NCBI GenBank assembly: GCA_022511505.1
Contig: JAFLTK010000064.1
Coordinates: forward strand, 1-5,845
DNA: 5,845 nt
Direction of reading: 5' to 3'
Source of the DNA: Muribaculaceae bacterium
Lineage (GTDB): Bacteria; Bacteroidota; Bacteroidia; Bacteroidales; Muribaculaceae
Part shown: in pieces, positions 1-5,750 of the stretch
Layout of the letters: the number at the start of each line of letters is the position of its first letter
Numbering within the stretch: the first letter of the stretch is position 1
Notes under the pieces: model-generated
Database searches by the model: none
Seen by the model: the letters and a program-made list of their open reading frames with translations, nothing else
Told to the model about the DNA's origin: nothing
Position numbers and translations under genes: made by a program

Positions 1-1193
1 TTGATTGTTTTGACATATCGATAAAGATAAAGCATAGAGCGAGTCAAATCGGTGATTATCAACGGGTAAACGGCAGCGTTTATCGACTGCACGCCCGCCA
101 ATCCGATGACTGTCAGCGCTATTAGGAGTGCAAAATTAAGCATTTGCCAGTAGACTACCAATTTTTTGCATTTTTTTAACCATATACCAATTGCTCCGAT
201 AAAGCATAACGGATTGACCCACAGGTATAACCAGTTGGGTGACGTGGCCTCGTGGACCGACACAAATATCAAGAATGTCAGCACCAATCCCATCACGCCA
301 AAGATGCTATATAATAATGTGTCGAGCCATCGCGATGTCTTGTCTCGCTTGAGGTCGACCCACGTTACAATTATGGTCAGCAGCATGACAAGCAGAGTCA
401 CGAAAAGGGGCGAGGCGACAAAAGGAGTCGGCGGGTCAATCGCTCCCGGCGCTCCCTCGACAAGGGTGTTGGTCTCGATGACAAGCGGTTGCCCGTTGAC
501 GGTCGCTTGCTCGAGTTGAAAATCGAGAATTGTCGGCGCATAAAGCGTCTCGCGGTTGCTGAGCGGGTAGTCGATTCCACTGCCGAGGGCGAGGTCAATA
601 CCAAATTGATACCACGGGTAGTTGCGGTGATGGAAGTCCATCAGTCGGCGGAAAGTCGGGTATCTGCCATGGGCGTACATCGTCGACGGGATGGTGTCAA
701 ACGTGATAGTGTCGCCGATTGCTTGCTCGAGCAAGCGGTAAATTCTTGTCGAGCAGTTGTCTTTGACATAGTTGTAGCGGTAGACGCGGTTCCACGGCTT
801 AAGTTGCTCGTCGAGTAAGTCGAGCAAACGCTCGGTCTGTATCGAGTCGAGGTTAATGACACGCTCGGTGATGCGGCGGCCCTGTCTCGATGCCTGAGCT
901 ATGTGCAACTCTGTCGGGTAAACGCCGGTGGTATAGTCGGTTTGGCCCGATACAAAGCGGTAGATAAAGTTTGGCGAATTGAAATCAAAGACGCCCCAGT
1001 CGATGCTCATGTCGCCCATGGCGGGCGTGATGACGCGCAAGGTGGCGTGACCCTCGAGTTGGTAGACATCGCGACCGGGTGAGGTGGTCAGCACACTGAC
1101 ACGCGCCGGCACGTTGGATGACTCTGCGCCGCTTGCCGGAATGACGCCGATGAGAATAGCAAGTGCAAACAGTATGAAAGAAAAACGCGTCAT
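1..1193 (-). CDS. lnb: Lnb-like lipoprotein N-acyltransferase (DUF4105 / Lnb_N family), 3' end outside window
   Basis: Translating the minus strand from the ATG at 1193 gives an open frame of 397 codons that runs off the left edge. Residues 1-23 look like a signal peptide (MTRFSFILFALAILIG, then a small-residue cleavage zone near A20-A23). Residues 30-230 form the periplasmic domain, with G48-H49-A50 and D145-N146-C147-S148-T149 as the His and Cys candidates for a permuted papain-like thiol active site. Five hydrophobic segments follow at about 259-279, 294-314, 320-339, 346-367 and 371-391, matching the Lnb plan of a periplasmic domain plus a five-helix membrane module. In Bacteroides this family adds the N-acyl chain to the terminal cysteine of lipoproteins, replacing Lnt; family knowledge, not shown here. 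Paralogues exist in Bacteroidales, so this copy need not be the main enzyme. The start is supported by an ATGA overlap with the upstream antiporter stop (1190-1192), implying translational coupling. The frame ends in a basic stretch, so little is probably missing. Confidence 0.78.
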   Translation of the reverse strand, partial: MTRFSFILFALAILIGVIPASGAESSNVPARVSVLTTSPGRDVYQLEGHATLRVITPAMGDMSIDWGVFDFNSPNFIYRFVSGQTDYTTGVYPTELHIAQASRQGRRITERVINLDSIQTERLLDLLDEQLKPWNRVYRYNYVKDNCSTRIYRLLEQAIGDTITFDTIPSTMYAHGRYPTFRRLMDFHHRNYPWYQFGIDLALGSGIDYPLSNRETLYAPTILDFQLEQATVNGQPLVIETNTLVEGAPGAIDPPTPFVASPLFVTLLVMLLTIIVTWVDLKRDKTSRWLDTLLYSIFGVMGLVLTFLIFVSVHEATSPNWLYLWVNPLCFIGAIGIWLKKCKKLVVYWQMLNFALLIALTVIGLAGVQSINAAVYPLIITDLTRSMLYLYRYVKTI

Positions 1194-3442
1194 TTCAGTC
1201 GGGCTATCTGTTTTTTGGTACCGACGAGCCACAGGATGTCATGAGGCTCGAAAACGATGTTCCCCTCGGGGTTGATAAAGTCGTCGCCACGCTGAATCGA
1301 CACCAGAAGTGTCTGATACTCATCGCGCAAACCCGACATTGCAATCGTTTTGCCGACGATGGGCGAGTCGTCGGTGAGTTGGATATGCTCCATCTTCATT
1401 TCGGTCAGCGACCCGTCGACAGCATCTTCGTCTCCCGACTCGACGATAGGCAGCAACTCGTGGATTTGCTCGTCGGTGCCTATGACTGCAAGCACGTCGC
1501 CGGGGAAGATGCGCGTGTCGGCACCCGGGACGAGTATGGCCGCGGTGCCGCGTTGGATGCCGGCGATGTTGACGCCATACTTGCGTCGCAGGTCTGAGTC
1601 TTTTAACTTTTCGCCGACGAAGGGGCAGTTGTAGCCGACGGTCATATAGGCAAGGTGTATATTGCTGACCAGATTGTTGTTACGGCCACTGCGACGCAGT
1701 TCGCGCTCGTTCAAGTTGGCCATAAATTTCTCCTCGAGAGAACGCATGCGGGCTCTGACTCGCTTGGAGAACACGAGGAAGATGAAAACGAAGATGGCGA
1801 TGCCACAAGCCGTACCGATTGCCATCGAGAAGATGTGGCTCAGCAAGTAGATGGTGAAAATGAGCGCCAATACAACACGGAATAGTGACATCACAATCAG
1901 CGGCACGTCAAAACGGGCGTTGGCCTGTACAAGACGTTCGCGCTCGGTGCGTTTCGATGCCGGGTAAGAGAGCGCAAGCAAAAACGGCGCCATGATAACG
2001 AGCGAAACTACCGCCGTGATGATGTTGCCCCAGATGGGGAACAACTCGTTCATCCACGGTAGCAAGTAGTTGAGCGTCAGTATTATAAGTGTTATGATGA
2101 TTACCGAATAGAGAACCGCGCGCCACAGGTAACGCTTCAACACTGTGCGCCACAGCATCCCGGTTTCGCTCTCACATTGCGCCTGGTCTGAGTAGCGGTC
2201 GATAAGGAAATGGAGCCGCTTGGGGAGGAACTTCAGCACCAATTTATAGGCTCCCGGTGCCATCTTAATAAAGTAGGGTGTTGTAAAGGTAGTGATGACC
2301 GAGACGGCCACAACGATAGGATAGATAGTTGGCTGAAGCACACCGAGTTGCATGCCGAGCGTAGCGATGATGAACGCAAATTCGCCAATCTGAGTCAGCG
2401 AGAAACCGCTCTCGATTGCTATCTTCAAGTTCTGACCGGTCAATAGCATACCGAATGTACCGAAGATTATCATGCCGACGATGACGACTACCGAAAGTAT
2501 TAGAATCGGCGACCAATACTCGACAATGATTGTCGGCTGAACCATCATACCGACCGAGATGAAGAACACGGCGCCAAAAAGGTCCTTGACCGGCACGACG
2601 ACATGCTCGATACGCTCGGCAAATGATGTTCCGGCAAGAATTGAACCCATCACAAAGGCACCGAGCGCGAGCGAGAAACCGCAACTGACCGAGAATACGG
2701 CCATTCCGAAGCAGAGGCCGATAGACACAATCAACAGCGTCTCGTTGCTCAAGAAGCGACGCGCTTTGTTAAACAGTGTCGGCAACAGAAAGACGCCAAC
2801 CAAAAACCAAATTATCAGGAAGAAAGACAACTTGGCAACGCTGAAAAGCAGTTCGCCGCCCTCGACCGATTTATTGATGGCAATCGACGACAGTATCACC
2901 ATCATCAACACCGCAAAGAGGTCCTCGACAATCAGTACCGCGAGGACGAGCGATGCAAATTTGTTGTGACGCAGATGCAAGTCGTTGAATGCCTTGATGA
3001 TTATAGTTGTCGACGACATTGACAGCATGCCTCCGAGAAAAAGGCAGTTTATAGAACTGAACCCGAGGAAATGGCCTATAAAGAAACCGGCGCCCATCAT
3101 GCCGGTGACGATTATCAACGCCGTCACCACGGCCGAGCCGCCGGCGTTCAACAACTTCTTGAAACTGAACTCGAGTCCCAGAGAGAACAGCAGCACCACG
3201 ATACCAATCTGGGCCCAAAACTCGATGTTGGCGTCATTGGTAACCGACGGCAGGTATTCAAAATTGGGGCTTGCCAAGAAACCGGCAACAATGTAGCCGA
3301 GGACAACCGGCTGTTTAAGCCACTTGAACAGCAGCGTGACAATTGCACCCAAAATAAGGATAAACGCAAGGTCGGAAATCAGGCCGTTGACGTTCAATTC
3401 ATGGGAGGCGCTTGCCGATGCAAGAATCAGATTTATAAGCAT
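1190..3442 (-). CDS. CPA2/Kef-type cation:proton antiporter with two C-terminal RCK_C (TrkA-C) domains, 750 aa
   Basis: An inner-membrane monovalent cation (K+ or Na+)/H+ exchanger. Residues about 20-400 are a Na+/H+ exchanger domain with roughly twelve hydrophobic helices. Visible landmarks are the KQPVVLGY segment (43-50) of the first repeat, SSTTIIIK (143-150), the acidic pair E173-D174 in VLIVEDLFAV that should hold the transported-ion carboxylate, and QIGEFAF (351-357). Residues about 436-560 add four more hydrophobic segments, which simple KefB/KefC lack. After a basic linker (560-590) come two RCK_C-like domains, about 592-667 (conserved G-D-V-L-A-V-I-G end) and 684-749 (D-I-L-W-L-V-G end). 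No NAD-binding RCK_N (TrkA-N) Rossmann domain with a GxGxxG motif is visible. Cation specificity cannot be read from the sequence. The gene follows mgtC-like by 33 bases and overlaps lnb by 4. No Shine-Dalgarno sequence precedes the ATG; the upstream bases are AT-rich, normal for Bacteroidota. Family assignment is firm; substrate and regulation are inference. Confidence 0.95.
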   Translation of the reverse strand: MLINLILASASASHELNVNGLISDLAFILILGAIVTLLFKWLKQPVVLGYIVAGFLASPNFEYLPSVTNDANIEFWAQIGIVVLLFSLGLEFSFKKLLNAGGSAVVTALIIVTGMMGAGFFIGHFLGFSSINCLFLGGMLSMSSTTIIIKAFNDLHLRHNKFASLVLAVLIVEDLFAVLMMVILSSIAINKSVEGGELLFSVAKLSFFLIIWFLVGVFLLPTLFNKARRFLSNETLLIVSIGLCFGMAVFSVSCGFSLALGAFVMGSILAGTSFAERIEHVVVPVKDLFGAVFFISVGMMVQPTIIVEYWSPILILSVVVIVGMIIFGTFGMLLTGQNLKIAIESGFSLTQIGEFAFIIATLGMQLGVLQPTIYPIVVAVSVITTFTTPYFIKMAPGAYKLVLKFLPKRLHFLIDRYSDQAQCESETGMLWRTVLKRYLWRAVLYSVIIITLIILTLNYLLPWMNELFPIWGNIITAVVSLVIMAPFLLALSYPASKRTERERLVQANARFDVPLIVMSLFRVVLALIFTIYLLSHIFSMAIGTACGIAIFVFIFLVFSKRVRARMRSLEEKFMANLNERELRRSGRNNNLVSNIHLAYMTVGYNCPFVGEKLKDSDLRRKYGVNIAGIQRGTAAILVPGADTRIFPGDVLAVIGTDEQIHELLPIVESGDEDAVDGSLTEMKMEHIQLTDDSPIVGKTIAMSGLRDEYQTLLVSIQRGDDFINPEGNIVFEPHDILWLVGTKKQIARLK

Positions 3443-3475
3443 TTGTGATAATAGTTAAGACTTTTGTCGATTGCT

Positions 3476-4204
3476 TTACAGCGATGCGGTGTTGGTCAGA
3501 GAGATGGTTATGATGTTTTCACAATCTCGCTTGAGGTCGTCAAAAAGTTGGATATAATCGGTCGAGTCCTTGACAAGCACGAGCAAGTTCAATCGGGTGA
3601 CATTCTCGTTATAGTCATACTCGACATAGACGTTGCTCAGGTGAACATGGTTGCGGTTAAGCACCTCTCGATAGCAGTCGATTGAGTGGATGATGCCGTT
3701 GACTTTTACGCGGATTGCGCGAGACTCGGTGCCCATGTGGACGCGATGCTCAAACTTGTCAAACTGGGTCAAAATGAGCAGTACAAACAGCGTTGCTACC
3801 ATCGACAGCAGATAGAGCCCGACGCCTACGGCCATGCCAATCGTTGCAGCCATCCAGATACCGGCCGCCGTCGTCAGTCCGCGAACCGACCCCTTCATTT
3901 GGATAATGGCGCCGGCGCCCAAAAAACCGATACCGGTGATAACCTGTGCCGCGACACGTCCCGGGTCGCCGTTCTTCAAGCCAAGATACTCCTGAGGGAT
4001 ATAGACCGAGAGTATCATTGCCAGCGTTGCCCCCATCGAGATGAGAGCAAACGTGCGGATGCCTGCCATCTGGCCCTTGCGCTTACGTTCAAGACCGACG
4101 AAACAGCCCAGCAACATGCTGATAAACAGTTTGTAAACCGACGACACCAGCGTTATCTCGGTGCCGTTGATTTGGGCTATCATCGAGTCGAGGAGTTGAT
4201 TCAT
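3476..4204 (-). CDS. MgtC/SapB family membrane protein, 242 aa
   Basis: The N-terminal half (about 20-148) is the MgtC membrane domain of about five hydrophobic helices. It carries the family signatures GLERKRKGQMAGIRT (37-51), DPGRVAAQVITGIGFLGAGAI (80-100, with D80, P81 and R83) and VRGLTTAAGIWMAATIG (107-123). The C-terminal part (about 162-235) is soluble, alternates strands and helices, and fits the ACT-like domain found in many family members. Length is typical. MgtC of Salmonella and Mycobacterium is needed for growth at low Mg2+ and in macrophages, and Salmonella MgtC inhibits the F1Fo ATP synthase; the role in Bacteroidota is not settled, so the name should not be read as a Mg2+ transporter. 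It sits 18 bases downstream of the coiled-coil gene and 33 upstream of the antiporter, consistent with a shared transcript and an ion or membrane-potential role. No Shine-Dalgarno sequence is visible: the 18 bases before the ATG are pyrimidine-rich. I see no Mg2+ sensing leader in front of it. Confidence 0.93.
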   Translation of the reverse strand: MNQLLDSMIAQINGTEITLVSSVYKLFISMLLGCFVGLERKRKGQMAGIRTFALISMGATLAMILSVYIPQEYLGLKNGDPGRVAAQVITGIGFLGAGAIIQMKGSVRGLTTAAGIWMAATIGMAVGVGLYLLSMVATLFVLLILTQFDKFEHRVHMGTESRAIRVKVNGIIHSIDCYREVLNRNHVHLSNVYVEYDYNENVTRLNLLVLVKDSTDYIQLFDDLKRDCENIITISLTNTASL

Positions 4205-4222
4205 AGCGGCAGGGGAGGGGTG

Positions 4223-5134
4223 TTATTTCTTCATTGTAAAGTGGCGAGAAGTCAGGCGGTATCCGTCTGTAAACAGTTCCACGGTGTAGTCGCCCGGGGT
4301 CAACGTTGTGTTGACGTCCCAGTAGATAGTGATGCCCGAGAGTTCGTCGCCGGTGTAGTCGATAGTCTTGCGAGCCGAGCAGGCAACGCTACCTCCATCC
4401 ATCGAGAAGGTGCCTCCGCTGCCGAGCAGGGTACCCTCGGGGTTGGTCAGGCGAAGGTAGATAGTCTTGTGGCCAACAGGGGTCGAATTGTTTTGGGGAA
4501 TAGTGAAAGTCACCATCAACTGCTTGGCCTTGGTGATGTTTTTCTCATTCTTGCCCTTGGAGTTAAGTGCGGTCAGATTGACGCCCGTGACATTGAGTTT
4601 CTCGGCAAGCTCCATGCGCTGGCTGAGGTTCTCGTTTTTGCGGGTAACCTCGCTCACTTGTGACGACAGTTGCTCGTTTTTGTTCTTAATCTCCTGGTTT
4701 TCGGCACGCAATCCGGCATTTTCACGATTCAGCGAGTCGATTTGTGCGATATAGTGGCGCAAGAGGCCGCGGAGCGTGTTTATCTCGTTTTGAAGTTCAG
4801 AGATGCGCTTGCGACTCAGATTTTTCTCGTTTTTGAGTTCCTCTTTCAATTGCTCGACTTTCTGCTTGGCGGCATTATATTTGGAGATAATCGAGTCGTT
4901 GGCAATCTGGCGGGCCTGGTCCTCATATTGAGCAAACTGAGAGTTGATGGCCGTCACCTCGCCGGCAAGTTGCAACTGCTCGTTGTTCAACTTGAGTTCC
5001 TCAATCGACTGCTCAAGTTCCTTATTTTGCATCTTTTGGCTGGTAAACATTGATATACCGGCAATTATCGCTATTATAAGCAAGATTGCCAGACCAATAG
5101 TAACCCAAAGAAACGGTGAGAATTTCTGCTTCAT
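4223..5134 (-). CDS. Single-pass membrane protein with long coiled coil and C-terminal beta-rich domain, function unknown, 303 aa
   Basis: I do not recognise a named family. Residues 1-7 are short and basic (MKQKFSP), followed by one long hydrophobic helix at about 8-30, which reads as an uncleaved signal anchor placing the rest in the periplasm. Residues about 33-180 are very rich in E, K, Q, N and L with heptad-like leucine spacing, for example in LEQSIEELKLNNEQL and VEQLKEELKNEKNL, so a long coiled coil is expected. A linker at about 181-205 is followed by a compact domain (206-303) with alternating strands (QLMVTFTIP, KTIYLRLTNPEG, GITIYWDVN, GDYTVELFTDG), which looks Ig-like or another beta sandwich. 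It contains one cysteine, C252. It is the first gene of the operon, 42 bases downstream of a perfect -7 element. The shape suggests an envelope scaffold, tether or sensor, but this is inference from architecture only. The ATG at 5134 is chosen because it directly precedes the basic residues and the anchor. Confidence 0.88.
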   Translation of the reverse strand: MKQKFSPFLWVTIGLAILLIIAIIAGISMFTSQKMQNKELEQSIEELKLNNEQLQLAGEVTAINSQFAQYEDQARQIANDSIISKYNAAKQKVEQLKEELKNEKNLSRKRISELQNEINTLRGLLRHYIAQIDSLNRENAGLRAENQEIKNKNEQLSSQVSEVTRKNENLSQRMELAEKLNVTGVNLTALNSKGKNEKNITKAKQLMVTFTIPQNNSTPVGHKTIYLRLTNPEGTLLGSGGTFSMDGGSVACSARKTIDYTGDELSGITIYWDVNTTLTPGDYTVELFTDGYRLTSRHFTMKK

Positions 5135-5168
5135 CGCTATATCTGTTTAAGGCATTAGTTTCAACGTG

Positions 5169-5176
5169 CAAATTTA
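5169..5176 (-). promoter_or_regulatory. Bacteroidota -7 promoter element of the four-gene minus-strand operon
   Basis: On the minus strand the bases read TAAATTTG, a perfect match to the Bacteroidota housekeeping -7 element TAnnTTTG, directly preceded by a T-rich stretch. Transcription would begin around 5160-5163, giving a leader of about 30 nt before the ATG at 5134. No convincing TTTG -33 element lies 17-23 bases upstream; this element is often weak in the phylum. It is the only match to this motif on the minus strand in the intergenic region. Confidence 0.72.
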
Positions 5177-5221
5177 CAAAAAAATTTCCACGTTCTCCCG
5201 TGCCGGTTCTATTTATTTTAA

Positions 5222-5245
5222 CAAAAAATCCCCGGAATCAGGATT
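5222..5245 (-). terminator. Weak intrinsic terminator candidate, minus orientation
   Basis: Reading the minus strand, AATCCT pairs with GGGATT (five Watson-Crick pairs and one U.G) around a 7-base loop, followed directly by a run of six T (two inside the stem). It would stop transcripts arriving from the right before they enter the operon promoter at 5169-5176. The stem is short, and no minus-strand gene to the right is visible, so this is tentative. Confidence 0.3.
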
Positions 5246-5399
5246 ACTTAGTGGAACAGACAGGAAAAGGGATTGAAGAAATGTCGGTGAATGGTTTCCG
5301 ACCCCTCGATAATTCCGATTCATCCGATTGCGATTAGGTGATTTTTTGAATAATTTAAAAAATTTAGGGCGGATTGGATTAGTATTTAAATTTTTTGAT
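5246..5399. other. Intergenic stretch with no recognised gene; contains short TCCGATT repeats and AT-rich DNA
   Basis: No convincing coding sequence is seen on either strand. A plus-strand frame from 5279 would encode only 18 residues, and a minus-strand frame from about 5323 only 36, neither with a recognisable family or start signal. The segment holds a 5-bp inverted repeat GTCGG/CCGAC (5284-5288 and 5298-5302, approximate), two copies of TCCGATT spaced 9 bases apart (5314-5320, 5323-5329) plus a partial third (CGATT, 5331-5335), and then a strongly AT-rich block (5340-5400) that could act as an upstream promoter element for the -7 box at 5400. Confidence 0.5.
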
Positions 5400-5407
5400 T
5401 ATTTTTG
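5400..5407 (+). promoter_or_regulatory. Rightward -7 promoter element in front of the structured RNA region
   Basis: TATTTTTG matches TAnnTTTG exactly and is the only such match on the plus strand between 5135 and 5750. A TTGG at 5374-5377, 22 bases upstream, is a poor but possible -33 element. A start would be expected near 5412-5416, only a few bases before the first hairpin at 5421. AT-rich DNA matches this motif by chance fairly often; the tight placement ahead of the hairpins raises my confidence. Confidence 0.5.
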
Positions 5408-5412
5408 CAACA

Positions 5413-5697
5413 GATTTTAAGGCGGTCCGCGCTGACTGCCACGGCTCGGGAGCGAGCCGCCTCTGAAATTGAATTTTAACGAAAAGGTGTTATTTAAATC
5501 GTCTTTTTAAGTTCAAACTTGGCCGTTTGATATCGCACAAAAGATGGTTTGCAATGGCACCTGCATTGGTAGGTTATGTTGTTACGTTATCGTAAATGAC
5601 ATACAAAGTCAGTGTGGGGCTATTGCTTTGTCAAGTGCGATTGGTAGGCCAAGACCAGAACTTTTTGACGAAGCAAATACATTCCCTACACTTTTTC
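5413..5697 (+). ncRNA. Candidate structured RNA of about 285 nt (independent ncRNA or long 5' leader), class unknown
   Basis: Between a perfect -7 element and a U-tract lies a series of hairpins found by hand pairing. Hairpin A pairs 5421-5427 (GGCGGTC) with 5434-5440 (GACTGCC), 7 bp with one G.U. Hairpin B pairs 5442-5448 (CGGCTCG) with 5453-5459 (CGAGCCG), 7 bp with a GGAG loop. Hairpin C pairs 5513-5518 (TCAAAC) with 5525-5530 (GTTTGA). Hairpin D pairs 5552-5556 with 5564-5568 (CAATG/CATTG). Hairpin E pairs 5575-5586 with 5591-5603, about 12 bp with one bulged A and two tandem wobbles. Hairpin F is an 82-nt arm (5611-5692). The wobbles in A, E and F are G.U on the plus strand and would be C.A on the minus strand, favouring plus-strand RNA. 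I see no tmRNA, RNase P, SRP or familiar riboswitch core motifs; 6S RNA cannot be excluded by eye. The exact ends are inferred. Confidence 0.45.
5611..5697 (+). terminator. Long hairpin followed by a U-tract: terminator of the candidate RNA, or attenuator before the next gene
   Basis: AGTGTGGGG (5611-5619) pairs with CCCTACACT (5684-5692), nine consecutive pairs with one G.U. After a small internal loop, TTGCTTTGTCAAG (5623-5635) pairs with TTTGACGAAGCAA (5664-5676), thirteen pairs with two wobbles. The apex contains TTGG/CCAA (5641-5644 with 5649-5652). The closing stem runs straight into TTTTT (5692-5696). This is longer than an ordinary intrinsic terminator, so it may be an RNA domain with terminator function at its 3' edge. 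It ends 54 bases before the ATG at 5751. Confidence 0.42.
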
Positions 5698-5710
5698 TAT
5701 ATCCTATTCT

Positions 5711-5742
5711 AAACGGTTTCAACGAGGGATGAGAAACGGTTT
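5711..5742. promoter_or_regulatory. Pair of AAACGGTTT palindromes, candidate operator
   Basis: Two identical copies of AAACGGTTT (5711-5719 and 5734-5742) lie 23 bases apart, centre to centre. Each is a perfect palindrome around a central G (AAAC/GTTT), as expected for a dimeric regulator binding two sites on about the same helix face. The second copy ends 8 bases before the start codon at 5751, a position suited to repression of that gene or, in RNA, to occlusion of the start. No regulator gene is visible in the window. Chance is possible because the bases are AT-rich and simple. Confidence 0.35.
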
Positions 5743-5750
5743 AAATTACA

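Noticed and set aside
166..519. A 117-codon plus-strand frame, with other short plus-strand frames up to about 820.
   Set aside because: They are antisense to the Lnb-like gene, whose frame is open across the whole region and shows a signal peptide, active-site motifs and five membrane helices.
2265..2684. A 139-codon minus-strand frame inside the antiporter gene.
   Set aside because: It is an out-of-frame reading of the antiporter, rich in R, H and C with no family resemblance, while the antiporter frame is unbroken.
3686..4663. A 325-codon plus-strand open frame crossing the MgtC-like gene and part of the coiled-coil gene.
   Set aside because: It lies antisense to two well-supported genes and spans their junction, and its product is rich in H, R, D and Q with no membrane segment, signal or recognisable domain. 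It is a shadow caused by codon bias on the opposite strand.
5610..5720. A minus-strand reading with SSGLGLPIALDKAI, which resembles the G2 box of histidine-kinase ATPase domains.
   Set aside because: The match is short, is followed by stop codons, and lacks the N and G1 boxes and the HGG that normally follows. The bases are part of the 82-nt hairpin, so the resemblance is probably chance; a decayed kinase remnant is a remote possibility testable by BLASTX.
5544..5732. A 62-codon plus-strand open frame in the intergenic region.
   Set aside because: The product has no recognisable motif, is cysteine-rich in an irregular way and coincides with the paired arms D, E and F, which explain the sequence better. 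A real small protein cannot be fully excluded.
5135..5750. tRNA, tmRNA, RNase P, SRP RNA or a common riboswitch in the intergenic region.
   Set aside because: No T-loop with CCA end, no RNase P or SRP core sequence, and no TPP, cobalamin, SAM, FMN or c-di-GMP core motif was seen by eye. A covariance-model search would be decisive.
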